Shown here in pieces: positions 34,353 to 44,589 of a stretch of DNA of 64,000 nt. The first letter of the stretch is position 1, and every line of letters begins with the position of its first letter. The stretch covers positions 62,001-126,000 of the forward strand of contig DUBE01000063.1 in NCBI GenBank assembly GCA_012960475.1, written 5' to 3'. Under the pieces are notes generated by a model that did not search any database, was not told the DNA's origin, and saw only the letters and a list, made by a program, of their open reading frames with translations. Position numbers and translations under genes: made by a program. The DNA comes from Planctomycetota bacterium. Lineage in GTDB: Bacteria; Planctomycetota; UBA1135; GCA-002686595.

Positions 34353-35408
34353 ATGCCTCGGATGCGATACTGCAGCACCCAGCCACTCGGTTCTTCCGGC
34401 GCTTCCCCGGCGCTCTTGTTGTTTCTGTTGGTCCCCGCGTTCTTGGGTTGTTCGGACGAGGGCGAATCCGATTCCGGCGCTGACTTGACCGTCGAGTGGT
34501 ATGACCCAGAGACAAAGATGGTCAAGAGGAGCGAGGGTCGGCAGAAGTACGGCCGGGAAGAGGGTCAGTGGAGCTTCTTCCATGAGAACGGCCGTTTGGA
34601 ACGGCAGGGTTCCTACACCTCCGGTATGAAATCAGGGGTCTGGACCGGTTGGTATCCGAACGGTGCGGTGATGAGGCGCGGTTCCTTTGTGGGGGATCAA
34701 CCCGATGGCCTGTGGGAAGAGTTCCACCCCACAGGAGTGGTTTCTGCGCGCACAAGCTGGGCCAATGGCAAGATCATCGGCAAGCAGCGGAGATTCTATC
34801 CGGATGGAGGTGTTCGTACCGAAACCCCCTTTGCGAAGGGCGTGCCCCACGGTTTGGAAATGGTCTATCACCAGGGTGGTGAAGTGTACTGGGCCAAGAA
34901 CTTTGTCAATGGCATGGCCGAGGGAGAATCGGTTGCTCGGCACCCTGGCGGTGGCTTGCATTTTATCTGCACTTTTAGGCAGGGCAAGAAGGTGGGGGAC
35001 TGGCATTACTGGCATTCCGGAGGCGAATACAAAGGCCTGCAGAGCTACGATGAGACAGGCAAGATGCTTGGAACCTGGCTCGACTACGGCCCCCAGGGTC
35101 AGGCCGTCATGAGCCGCGCGCATGGGGGCGACGGCAGTATCCTGGCCCAGCAGTGGACGCCCGCTGGGCAGCGGCAAAGCTATGGCAAGGTCAATCCGGA
35201 GGGACGTCCCGTGGGGACCTTCTTTGTCTGGCAGCCGGACGGTAGGCTGGATGAGGCGCTCTCGGGAATGCACGATGGCGAGCGCCGGACCGGTCCTCTG
35301 GCTCCAGAAGATGTGGCTCGGGCCGTACAGCTGGCCGCCGTGCCCGACGCTCCCGCTCTTCGGCCTGCCGATGCTCCGCGCAGGGAAGACTTTGATCCGG
35401 GTCAGTAA
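34353..35408 (+). CDS. large MORN-repeat lipoprotein
   Basis: A 351-residue predicted lipoprotein: hydrophobic LLLFLLVPAFLGC with a lipobox Cys near residue 32, then an acidic linker and a long series of MORN-like repeats (EEGQWSFFHENGRLERQG, MKSGVWTGWYPNGAVMRRG, PDGLWEEFHPTGVVSAR and further copies). The tail after about residue 310 is proline/alanine-rich and lacks repeats. It shares its architecture with the 150-residue lipoprotein at 28010-28462 and is probably a distant paralogue. It is in the same direction as glyA, 54 bases downstream. Confidence 0.78.
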   Translation: MPRMRYCSTQPLGSSGASPALLLFLLVPAFLGCSDEGESDSGADLTVEWYDPETKMVKRSEGRQKYGREEGQWSFFHENGRLERQGSYTSGMKSGVWTGWYPNGAVMRRGSFVGDQPDGLWEEFHPTGVVSARTSWANGKIIGKQRRFYPDGGVRTETPFAKGVPHGLEMVYHQGGEVYWAKNFVNGMAEGESVARHPGGGLHFICTFRQGKKVGDWHYWHSGGEYKGLQSYDETGKMLGTWLDYGPQGQAVMSRAHGGDGSILAQQWTPAGQRQSYGKVNPEGRPVGTFFVWQPDGRLDEALSGMHDGERRTGPLAPEDVARAVQLAAVPDAPALRPADAPRREDFDPGQ

Positions 35409-35462
35409 GCCTCGCTTTCATTCCGTTTCATTCCATCCGAATCCAATCGACTCCCCCCTTTC

Positions 35463-36701
<1,239 letters not shown>

Positions 36702-36714
36702 ATGATCCCGAGCC

Positions 36715-39399
36715 CTACTGGAATGTGATTCGCAGGGCCTCGGTGAAGTTCGAGGTGGGCAGCAGCAGCAGGTCCCGGTACCAGGCCTGGAAGTTCCAGG
36801 TCTCGCCGGGCAGCACCGCTACTACCGGTTGCATGGGCATTTGGGTCAAGTCCACCTGATGGGTGAAGCTGCCGCTGGTTCCGCTGTGCATCACGTTCTG
36901 GATGAAGCGGCCGATGGGAGTTCCCATGCAGAGGATTCCGTTGGAGCCTCCTGGAAGGACGTTCCAATCTTCGTTGCGCGAGCAAAGAAGGTAGCCGAAC
37001 CTGTTGAGGGGCAGGTTTTGGGCTGTCAGGGAGAGGTCGTTCAGGTTCGGATCCAAAGACCCGGCGGCGATCAGGGAGGCGGACGTGCCCGTTGAGTTCA
37101 TTCCCGCCGGAGAACAGAACCGCTCGCCTAGGCCGGGCGTGCTGGAGAGAACCAGGTCCCAGATTCCACGGCCGTAGGTGCCAAAACGCATGATCCCCTG
37201 TGCGGGCACGGTCTCGATGCTCCAGTAGGTTGTGGCGGGTGCTTGGGTGCCCATGGCATTGGACCAAACCTGGGTGGCGGCGTCCATGTGCCAGGCTCCC
37301 GCCTCGGTGGCCGCATAGAGATCATCACTGCCGTCTGCTGACCAGGCCACGCCAAAGACCATAGTCTGGGGTAGTCCCTGGGCCAGGCCCTGCCAGCTTT
37401 GGCCTCCGTCCACCGAGAGGCGCACTCCCGGAGTGGAATAGCCTGTGCCGCTGGCGGCAATGCGATTGGGATCCGTGGGGTGCGGGGCAATGCAGTTGCC
37501 ATAGAAGTAGTGGGAACCAGGGATGCCCACCGAGCCCTCGGTCCAGGTCACGCCCCGGTCCGTGGACCACCACAGTCGCCCCGCATTGTTGGCTGCCCAG
37601 GCCAGGTCAGGATCTGTGGGACTGAAGGCCATGGCCGAAAGGTAGCTGCCCGAGCCCGCGCCAAAGTCACGGGTCGAGTGATGCACTTCGCTCCAGCTTG
37701 CTCCAGTCCTGTACTGTCGCCAGAGATAGCGCCCCAGGAAGAAGAAGCTGTTGGGTGTTCCGGGATCTGCCACTACCGGAGGCAACCACAGGTGTGAAGA
37801 ACCCTGGGGAAAATCCAAGGTGCTGAGGGAGCTCGTGGGGCCACTGGCGATCAGGGTGAAACCGGGATAGGTGCTGTAGACCCGGTCCAGGGAACCATCC
37901 GGGCTTGTCAGGTGGCCATAGTCTCCTGAGATGATCTGGCTGAATCCCGTGGAGGGCCCGGTCCCGGTGGAATGGGCGCGCATGCCAATCTGGTAGCCCT
38001 GATCCTGGGTGCCACCATGGATCCGATTGGGACTGTTGCTGTCGGTCAGGGTCGAATAGAACTGCCCGACCCCCAGACCCAGCAGGGAGAGGTTTTCCAC
38101 GCTCTGGCCTTCGTCTGTGGAACGGTAGGTGCCGCCATCGGTGTTGAAGTAGACGATGTCGCCAAAGGCCGGACCATCCGGGTGGGGTAGTACGTTGATC
38201 GCCCGCAGGTCCGCGTGCAGTCGCTGGGCGGGATTGCCGTAGTACTCGCCCCAACTGCTGATTTGTTCCCAGGTCTGGCCACCATTGCTGGAGGTGTATC
38301 CATTCGTTCCACCTAGAACCAGGGCATCCCGGTTCGAGGAGAAACCGACCATTGAGTTCTGGCTGCCCCAGTACTCGGGCGGGGCTGCCATGGCGTTGAA
38401 GGTCCAACCCCCATCCAGGCTGCGGTAGGGCACCCAACTGTTGCCCTCCCTAGACGTCAAGTAGAGCGCGCCGCCACCGGCTTCGGAGCCGGTCAGGTGT
38501 CCCTGGCTGGCACCGCCAGGGCCATCCCGGACGGTGAACTGAAAGCCCCCGTCGAGAGAAACTCGGATCTTGTTGTTGTGGTAGAGCCAGATATCCGTTC
38601 CTGCTCCGTTGCCCACCTGGGGAACCCACAGCTCTCCTGACCAGGGGGTGGGCCAGGTCTTGCGTACGCTGAAGGTCTGGCCCAGATCGATTGAGGCCAG
38701 AAGCGCGTTGCCTCCGTTCCATTGGCCATAGATCAATACCGTGGACAGCCCGTCGGGCAGCACCACCAGGCTGCGCACATCCGATATGCCCCCCAGGCCC
38801 GAGGGCACGGTCCAGGTGGATCCCTGATCATCGCTGCGATAGATCGAGCTTCCCTGGCGCGTGATCAAAATGTCTGCATCATTCAAGGAACTGGGCGGCA
38901 CCACAACCAGACCATCGAAGCCTCCGAAGAGACCCTCCGAAAGGGGCGTCCAGTCAGTCCCATCCATCGTGCCGCGCCAAAGCCCGCCGTTGGCGGATCC
39001 CACGTAGAGCAGCCGTTCTCCATTGCGCTCGGGCCCATAGGCGGCACAGCGGGTGTGTCCCGAGATGTTCTTGCTGCCTACTTCAAACCAGGCTCCGCTC
39101 AATCCGCCGGCGCCTTCAGGGGCACCTGCCAGGCCATTGCGACGCAGGCGCTCCGCTTCTTGGTTGGCCTTCTCGATGCGGCGCCAGTCCACGCCGGGAG
39201 CGGCCCTGTGCATCTCTTCGATCCAGCGTCGGCGTGCAGCCTGTTCGGCGCCTCCCTCATCGTCGCCCTCAACAGGCCCCGGATGTCCCAACTCATGGGC
39301 CCGTTGGGTGCGGGGTCCAGGAATCGACAGCAGCAGGCAGCCCAGCGCCAGGAGTGCTCCGGCGCAGGCAGGCAGGCTGTGGTAGTTCTTGAATTGCAT
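36715..39399 (-). CDS. secreted Asp-box (sortilin/BNR-like) propeller protein with shared C-terminal domain
   Basis: An 894-residue exported protein with an N-terminal signal segment (LPACAGALLALGCLLLSIPG). At least eight Asp-box motifs of the form S-x-D-x-G-x-T-W occur (for example SDDQGSTW, SSNGGQTW, STDRGVTW, SVDGGQSW), indicating one or two VPS10/sialidase-like beta-propellers. The sialidase arginine triad was not identified, so a glycosidase role is doubtful. Residues 758-894 form the domain shared with two other exported proteins here (RFGYLL, GILCMGTPIGRF, WNFQAWYRD). It lies 12 bases downstream of mtnA on the same strand. Confidence 0.8.
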   Translation of the reverse strand: MQFKNYHSLPACAGALLALGCLLLSIPGPRTQRAHELGHPGPVEGDDEGGAEQAARRRWIEEMHRAAPGVDWRRIEKANQEAERLRRNGLAGAPEGAGGLSGAWFEVGSKNISGHTRCAAYGPERNGERLLYVGSANGGLWRGTMDGTDWTPLSEGLFGGFDGLVVVPPSSLNDADILITRQGSSIYRSDDQGSTWTVPSGLGGISDVRSLVVLPDGLSTVLIYGQWNGGNALLASIDLGQTFSVRKTWPTPWSGELWVPQVGNGAGTDIWLYHNNKIRVSLDGGFQFTVRDGPGGASQGHLTGSEAGGGALYLTSREGNSWVPYRSLDGGWTFNAMAAPPEYWGSQNSMVGFSSNRDALVLGGTNGYTSSNGGQTWEQISSWGEYYGNPAQRLHADLRAINVLPHPDGPAFGDIVYFNTDGGTYRSTDEGQSVENLSLLGLGVGQFYSTLTDSNSPNRIHGGTQDQGYQIGMRAHSTGTGPSTGFSQIISGDYGHLTSPDGSLDRVYSTYPGFTLIASGPTSSLSTLDFPQGSSHLWLPPVVADPGTPNSFFFLGRYLWRQYRTGASWSEVHHSTRDFGAGSGSYLSAMAFSPTDPDLAWAANNAGRLWWSTDRGVTWTEGSVGIPGSHYFYGNCIAPHPTDPNRIAASGTGYSTPGVRLSVDGGQSWQGLAQGLPQTMVFGVAWSADGSDDLYAATEAGAWHMDAATQVWSNAMGTQAPATTYWSIETVPAQGIMRFGTYGRGIWDLVLSSTPGLGERFCSPAGMNSTGTSASLIAAGSLDPNLNDLSLTAQNLPLNRFGYLLCSRNEDWNVLPGGSNGILCMGTPIGRFIQNVMHSGTSGSFTHQVDLTQMPMQPVVAVLPGETWNFQAWYRDLLLLPTSNFTEALRITFQ

Positions 39400-39411
39400 G
39401 GTTAGTTCGAT

Positions 39412-40488
39412 CTAGAAGGAAATGCCAGCGCTGCTCAGCGCCTGCTCCATCTTGCCCTGATCCGGGTTCTGGATCACGCCCACTTCGGTGATAATTGCCG
39501 TGACCAGGCTCCTCGGTGTTACATCAAAAGCGGGGTTGTAGATTTTGGAACCATCCGGGGTGATGCGTCGACCGAGACCAGAGGCGATTTCCTCCGGGTC
39601 CCGTTCCTCAATGGGGATGTCTCCTCCCTCGATCAGGCTGGCGTCTACTGTGGAGAGGGGGGCCGCCACGTAAAAGGGCAGACCATGGTGTCGTGCCGCA
39701 ATCGCCACCCCGTAGGTGCCGATCTTGTTGCACACATCTCCACCCCTGGTAATGCGATCGGAGCCCACGATGATGCAGTCAATGCGCCCTTCGCCCATGA
39801 CTCGGGCGGCCATGCCGTCAGTGATCACGGTCACATCGATACCAGCGCTGGAAAGTTCCCAAGCGGTAATCCGCGCGCCCTGCAGCAGGGGCCGGGTCTC
39901 GTCCGCATAGACCTTGATGTTCTTGCCTTCTTCATGGGCCACATAGATCGGTGCCAGGGCGGTGCCCATGCCACCGGTGGCCAGGGCTCCCGCGTTGCAG
40001 TGGGTCAGTACGGTTTGGTCCTTGCTGAGAAGGGCCGCTCCGTGTTCGCCGATGCGGCGGCAGGTGTCCCGGTCCGATGCGTGGATGGCGAGGGCCTCTT
40101 CCAAGAGGGCCTGGCAGAGCTCAGCGCCTGTGGCACCCTCCCCATGTACCGATCGAGCCTTGGACCGCATGCGATCCAGTGCCCAAAACAGGTTGACCGC
40201 AGTGGGTCGAGCCTTGGCGAGCTGATCGCAGGCTGTCTCCGCTGCTCCCAGAACCTCGTCGCTGCTGGACTTGGGCAGACCACCGATTCCAAGCACAACC
40301 CCATAGGCTGCCGCCACGCCGATGGCCGGAGCACCGCGCACAGCCAGTCTGCGAATGGCCCCGATCATGTCCTCGACGGTCGCGACCTCGATCACTCGGT
40401 GCTCCGCGGGCAACAGGGTCTGCTCGATCATGCGGACGTGCCCATCGAGTGCGCCGTGCCAATGAAGGGTCTCGGGGTGTTGGCTCAT
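39412..40488 (-). CDS. mtnA: S-methyl-5-thioribose-1-phosphate isomerase
   Basis: Methionine-salvage enzyme that isomerises methylthioribose 1-phosphate. The protein has 358 residues from the ATG at 40488; starts at 40500 and 40518 are possible. Typical motifs: RRLAVRGAPAIGVAAAYG, LTHCNAGALATGGMGTAL (catalytic Cys), YADETRPLLQGARITAWEL and GSDRITRGGDVCNKIGTY (catalytic Asp). A -10-like TAGAAT at 40499-40504 on the minus strand would start transcription only about four bases before the 40488 ATG. No other mtn gene is nearby; related eIF2B-like proteins are excluded by the catalytic motifs. Confidence 0.93.
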   Translation of the reverse strand: MSQHPETLHWHGALDGHVRMIEQTLLPAEHRVIEVATVEDMIGAIRRLAVRGAPAIGVAAAYGVVLGIGGLPKSSSDEVLGAAETACDQLAKARPTAVNLFWALDRMRSKARSVHGEGATGAELCQALLEEALAIHASDRDTCRRIGEHGAALLSKDQTVLTHCNAGALATGGMGTALAPIYVAHEEGKNIKVYADETRPLLQGARITAWELSSAGIDVTVITDGMAARVMGEGRIDCIIVGSDRITRGGDVCNKIGTYGVAIAARHHGLPFYVAAPLSTVDASLIEGGDIPIEERDPEEIASGLGRRITPDGSKIYNPAFDVTPRSLVTAIITEVGVIQNPDQGKMEQALSSAGISF

Positions 40489-40611
40489 GGAGAGGGCCAT
40501 TCTAACCCAGCGGGCCACTTTTTCGGAGATTGCTCTTTCCTCGCTGCCCAGCGCCGCTGCCCGGGACAGGTCTGGGCGAAATGAGGTCTGGACTTTCCTG
40601 GCCGATTCGAC

Positions 40612-41103
40612 CTAGAGCTTGCTCTGCAGACGCGCATCCTTGGCGCGCACTGACTCTTTCTGCTGCTCACGATGGTCTTCCACGCGCTGGGCCAGATCTG
40701 AATCGCTGATCGCCAGCAGCCGGGCCGCGAACAGCGCTGCGTTCACCGGTCCACCGGAGTTGGCTCCGAAGGTAGCCACGGGCACGCCTCCGGGCATCTG
40801 CACCGTGGCCAGCAGGGCGTCGAGTCCTCCCAAGGGTGGGTTGTCCATGGGAATTCCCAGCACGGGCAGGCTCGTGTGTGCGGCCACGACTCCAGCGAGG
40901 TGGGCGGCGCCTCCGGCGGCACAGATGAATACTTTGATGCCTCGCTTGGGTGCCTCGGCGACGAAAGTGACCACGTCGTCGGGGGTGCGGTGAGCCGACA
41001 TGACTCGCGCCTCAACGGGGATCTTCAGACCGCGCAGGGTCTCAAGACAACTCTCAAGGCGCGGCAGATCCGAGTCGGATCCCATCAAGAGGGCGACGCT
41101 CAT
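40612..41103 (-). CDS. purE: N5-carboxyaminoimidazole ribonucleotide mutase
   Basis: Purine biosynthesis enzyme (class I PurE) of 163 residues. It shows the substrate-binding pattern [38 protein letters not shown] and [24 protein letters not shown]. The start overlaps the purC stop by four bases (ATGA), so translation is coupled. PurK, normally paired with class I PurE, is not present in the window. Confidence 0.96.
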   Translation of the reverse strand: MSVALLMGSDSDLPRLESCLETLRGLKIPVEARVMSAHRTPDDVVTFVAEAPKRGIKVFICAAGGAAHLAGVVAAHTSLPVLGIPMDNPPLGGLDALLATVQMPGGVPVATFGANSGGPVNAALFAARLLAISDSDLAQRVEDHREQQKESVRAKDARLQSKL

Positions 41104-42026
41104 GACTGCACCCCTGCGGGCACTTCGCCGGTCAAACGCATGCAGATATCCAGGTACCCTTCGCGTACGCGACCCAGGATCGCCGGGTCCAGATCCGGGG
41201 CGGGAGCTTCCTTGTTCCAGTCCAGGGTCTCGAGATAGTCCCGCAGAATCTGCTTGTCCAGGCTCGGGGGCGAGCCACCGATTCTGTACTGATCTGCTGG
41301 CCAGAAGCGGCTGGAATCCGGGGTCAGGGCTTCATCAATCAAAAGCACCTTGCCGTTGCGCGTGCCCAGCTCGAACTTGGTGTCTGCCAACAGGATTCCA
41401 ATCTTGGCCAGTTCTTCGGTGCCCCGTTGGAAGAGGTCGAGCGCCAGTTGCCTGCCCCCTCGCCAGCGTTCGCTGCCCACCAGTTCTTCTGCTTCGTTGG
41501 GAGAAAGAGGTCGGTCGTGGACCTCGTGCTTGGTGGTGGGGGTCAAGAGGGGTGCCTCCAGCTGTTCCGCCTGCTGCAGGCCTGCGGGCAGGGGCAATCC
41601 GCAGACGCTGCCTTTTTGTTGGTACTCCTTCCAGCCGGACCCCGTGATGTAACCTCGCACCACCCACTCGATGGGATCGGGCGTGCATCGCTTGACGATC
41701 ATGGATCGCCCGCGCAGGACGTCCTGCCACTGGTTGTCCAGGGTGTTCACATCCTCGATGCGGGTGGAGACCAGGTGGTTGGGAACCAGATCCTCGGTTC
41801 TGGCAAACCAATGCTGGGCGATGCGCGTCAGCACCCGGCCCTTGTCTGGCACCCCATCGTGCATGACCACGTCAAAAGCGCTGATGCGGTCGGTGGTCAC
41901 GAACAAGAGGTGGTCCGTGTCGAGAGCATAGATGTCACGTACCTTGCCGCTGGCTACCTTGTCCAAGTTTGGAGGGCACTGGGTGTTGCCGAGATAGGCA
42001 GGCGTGATGGAGGAAGAAGGACTCAT
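41100..42026 (-). CDS. purC: phosphoribosylaminoimidazole-succinocarboxamide synthase
   Basis: SAICAR synthase of purine biosynthesis, 308 residues from the ATG at 42026. The frame stays open to 42422 through the aroA region, but family similarity begins only after this ATG. Signature segments: ASGKVRDIYALD, LLFVTTDRISAFDVVM, VVRGYITGSGWKEYQQKG, ADTKFELGT and IDEALTPDSSRFW. The length is intermediate, near the yeast-like longer form. It heads a purC-purE unit and is divergent from aroA across only 46 bases. Confidence 0.95.
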   Translation of the reverse strand: MSPSSSITPAYLGNTQCPPNLDKVASGKVRDIYALDTDHLLFVTTDRISAFDVVMHDGVPDKGRVLTRIAQHWFARTEDLVPNHLVSTRIEDVNTLDNQWQDVLRGRSMIVKRCTPDPIEWVVRGYITGSGWKEYQQKGSVCGLPLPAGLQQAEQLEAPLLTPTTKHEVHDRPLSPNEAEELVGSERWRGGRQLALDLFQRGTEELAKIGILLADTKFELGTRNGKVLLIDEALTPDSSRFWPADQYRIGGSPPSLDKQILRDYLETLDWNKEAPAPDLDPAILGRVREGYLDICMRLTGEVPAGVQS

Positions 42027-42072
42027 GAGGCGAACAGTATGACCCCAAGGGGCGCAGGCTACAATCCGCACC
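42027..42072. promoter_or_regulatory. 46-bp divergent purC/aroA promoter region with overlapping elements
   Basis: On the plus strand TACAAT at 42060-42065 is a good -10 match and would begin transcription about one base before the aroA ATG. On the minus strand CATACT (42041-42036) is a -10-like element 17 bases from TTGTAG (42064-42059), placing the purC start of transcription about three bases before its ATG. The plus -10 and the minus -35 occupy the same bases. No Shine-Dalgarno site exists for either gene, so both mRNAs may be nearly leaderless. Confidence 0.45.
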
Positions 42073-43410
42073 ATGGCAGAACAGGTCAGATTGCTGGGAG
42101 TGGGAGGCCGCCTTGGGGGTGCAGTGCGGGTGCCCACTTCCAAATCGATTGCCCAGCGGGTGGTCCTGCTGGCAATGGTTGCCCGCGGGAGGACCCGCTT
42201 GAAGTATTTGCCTGACGGGGAAGATGTGCGTTCGGCTCTTGGAATAGCCCTGGCCAGAGGGGCTGTTTCGGATGCATCGCTGCAGACGGCTCTTGAGTTG
42301 CAGGGCTGCCCGCCGGGTGCCGGGGCTGGCCGGGACCAGCGCTGGGCTGTGGGGGAGTCTGGCACTCTGGCGCGCTGTGCCACCGCTCTGGCCGCCCTTG
42401 GATTGGACCCCGGGGGGGTCACGGAGATCCATCCCAGTGGCAGTCTGTTGACCCGCAGAAGTCCGGCCCTGATGAATGCCCTGCAGTCGGCGGGAGTTTG
42501 CGTGGATGAGCTGGGGATTCGGGGAGGCTGGCCCCTGCGGGTGCGGTCCTTGGAGCCACCCGAAGAAATCCTGCTAGAGAATCCGAGCTCGAGTCAGGAG
42601 GTGAGCGCATTGCTCCTGGCTCTTGCGGCCTGGCCAGAACCCAGGGTGCTACGGGTGAGCGGGGTGATTCCAAGTCTGCCCTATGTGCACCTGACCATTT
42701 CTGTCTTGAATGAGTTCGGGACTGACGTGCATCTGGAATCCCTGTCGGCTCTGGAGAGTTGCTTCCATATAAAAGGACAACTTCAAGCTCCCGCGCGAAC
42801 ATTGACCATTGAGCCGGATGCATCCGCCACAGCAGTGGCTCTCGCGGCGGGCTGTCTGTCCACAGGCGAGGTGTGGGTCGAGGGCTTGGGGCCTGATTCG
42901 TCTCAGGGGGATGTTCGGGTGATCGAATACCTCAAGGCCTTTGGCTGTCAGGCGCAGGAAAAGCAGGTGGCCGGGAGGGCCGCCCTGTGGGCTTGTGGAG
43001 TCCCCACCCGTGGCGTTGATTTGAATCTGTCTGGGGAACCGGATCTCGCCCCGGTGTTGGTGCCCCTGGCCGCCGCTGCGGCCAAGGCCGGGCACGGTAG
43101 TCGCATCCAAGGGCTGGGAACCTTGGACAGCAAGGAGAGTCCGCGACTTGCCGGCCTGGTCCGGGGTCTGGAAGCCTGCGGTTTTGAAGCGCGGGCTGGG
43201 GCCAGCGAATTGGTCCTCGATCCGGGTTGGAATCCGGTCGCTGGCCCCTTGCTGGATGCGAGTGGAGACCACCGCATGTTTTTCGCCTGGACCCTGCTGG
43301 GATGGGTTGTCCCCGGCCTGCGCATAAGGGGTCAGGAACATGTGGCCAAGTCCTGGCCTGACTTTTTGACCGACTTTGCCTCTGCCGGGGCGGAATGGGT
43401 CCAGTTCTAG
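42073..43410 (+). CDS. aroA: 3-phosphoshikimate 1-carboxyvinyltransferase (EPSP synthase)
   Basis: Shikimate-pathway enzyme of 445 residues. Recognisable, though somewhat divergent, landmarks: VPTSKSIAQRVVLLA (SKSxxxR), GESGTLARCATALAALG in place of the usual GNAGTAMR, GSLLTRRSP, SSQEVSALLLAL, EPDASATAVALAAG, a LDSKESPRLAGL segment and DHRMFFAWTLLG. The glycine of the GT motif and the following arginine are kept, while Asn becomes Glu. MurA is less likely because the DHR and KES motifs are of the EPSP-synthase type. Confidence 0.88.
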   Translation: MAEQVRLLGVGGRLGGAVRVPTSKSIAQRVVLLAMVARGRTRLKYLPDGEDVRSALGIALARGAVSDASLQTALELQGCPPGAGAGRDQRWAVGESGTLARCATALAALGLDPGGVTEIHPSGSLLTRRSPALMNALQSAGVCVDELGIRGGWPLRVRSLEPPEEILLENPSSSQEVSALLLALAAWPEPRVLRVSGVIPSLPYVHLTISVLNEFGTDVHLESLSALESCFHIKGQLQAPARTLTIEPDASATAVALAAGCLSTGEVWVEGLGPDSSQGDVRVIEYLKAFGCQAQEKQVAGRAALWACGVPTRGVDLNLSGEPDLAPVLVPLAAAAAKAGHGSRIQGLGTLDSKESPRLAGLVRGLEACGFEARAGASELVLDPGWNPVAGPLLDASGDHRMFFAWTLLGWVVPGLRIRGQEHVAKSWPDFLTDFASAGAEWVQF

Positions 43411-43438
43411 GGCCTCAAGGAGCTAGGCTCTGACTCCC

Positions 43439-44464
43439 ATGGCACCCCAACCTGCTTCCACTCCTGTCCCCAGCGGTCCGATCCTCGTGACTGGCGGCGC
43501 AGGCTATGTGGGATCCCACGCGGTACGCATGTTGCATCGTGCCGGGGTGTCCCTGGCAGTCCTCGATAACCTGAGCGCCGGCCATCTCTCCGCGGTGCCC
43601 AAGAAGGTGCCCTTCTTCAAAGGGGACTTGCTGGACGCGGATCGTTTGGATGAGGTCTTTGCCGAGATCCGACCCCGCGCAATTCTGCATTTCGCGGCTC
43701 GCTGTTATGTGGGCGAGTCGGTGCGTGATCCAGAGGGCTATCATCTGGTCAATGTAGAGGGCACTCAACGACTGCTCAGGGCCGCGCGAAAAGTGGAGGT
43801 CAAGGAGTTTGTCTTCTCTTCCACTTGTGCCACCTACGGGGTGCCCCTGGGCTTGCCCATCAACGAGGACCATCCCCAGAACCCAATCAGTCCCTATGGG
43901 GAGACCAAGCTCAAGGTCGAGCACATGCTGGCGGCCGAAGAAAAGGAAGTGGGTCTGCGATTTGCGTGCCTCAGGTACTTCAATGCCGCGGGTGCCGATC
44001 CAAGTGGCCTGCATGGGGAGGATCACCGTCCGGAAACCCACCTGATACCACTGACCCTGCAGGTGGCCCTTGGGCAACGGGAGCAGCTCTCTGTATTCGG
44101 AACCGACCACGACACTCGGGACGGTACCTGCATCCGGGACTATGTGCACATCGATGATTTAGCAGACGCACATCTCAGGGCTCTGTCACTGCTTCAGTCC
44201 GGGCACGAGTCCTTGGCTTGCAACCTGGGGACAGGAGAGGGGGTTACCGTGCGAGAGGTGATAGCCATGGCCCGCAAAGTCAGCGGTCACCCTGTTCCCT
44301 CTCTGGACACCTCTGCCAGGGAAGGGGATCCCGCCGGTTTGATCAGTGACGGCAGTCGAGCGATCACCATGCTCGGCTGGGTTCCCCGGCGATCGGATCT
44401 GCGGACTCTGCTGGAGGATGCCTGGCGTTGGCATCGAAAGCATCCCACCGGGTATCGGGACTGA
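43439..44464 (+). CDS. galE: UDP-glucose 4-epimerase
   Basis: SDR-family enzyme interconverting UDP-glucose and UDP-galactose for surface polysaccharides. It has 341 residues: Rossmann motif VTGGAGYVGSH, DNLSAGH, the catalytic Ser/Thr in FSSTCATYG, YxxxK in PYGETKLKVE, RYFNAAGADPSG and DGTCIRDYVHIDDLADAH. The latter two segments are characteristic of GalE rather than other nucleotide-sugar epimerases. The start lies 28 bases after aroA on the same strand. The next gene encodes a cell-wall carboxypeptidase, which fits envelope metabolism. Confidence 0.93.
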   Translation: MAPQPASTPVPSGPILVTGGAGYVGSHAVRMLHRAGVSLAVLDNLSAGHLSAVPKKVPFFKGDLLDADRLDEVFAEIRPRAILHFAARCYVGESVRDPEGYHLVNVEGTQRLLRAARKVEVKEFVFSSTCATYGVPLGLPINEDHPQNPISPYGETKLKVEHMLAAEEKEVGLRFACLRYFNAAGADPSGLHGEDHRPETHLIPLTLQVALGQREQLSVFGTDHDTRDGTCIRDYVHIDDLADAHLRALSLLQSGHESLACNLGTGEGVTVREVIAMARKVSGHPVPSLDTSAREGDPAGLISDGSRAITMLGWVPRRSDLRTLLEDAWRWHRKHPTGYRD

Positions 44465-44589
44465 GGGAGTTCTTCGATTCGCGGCGTGGGCTCGTTACCC
44501 TTTCCCCCTTGCGTTTCTCCCCGGCACAGTTAGTGAGAGCACTGTTCTTCCCGGCGCGCCCTGGGCCCTGCTTGCGGCCGCTGGTGCCG

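Noticed and set aside
36715-39399. Annotation of the Asp-box protein as a sialidase.
   Set aside because: Asp-boxes are structural and occur in many propellers; the catalytic arginine triad and Tyr/Glu pair were not found.
41100-42422. Extended 440-residue version of purC.
   Set aside because: The extra N-terminal residues come from the antisense strand of aroA and have no family similarity; the ATG at 42026 gives the expected protein.
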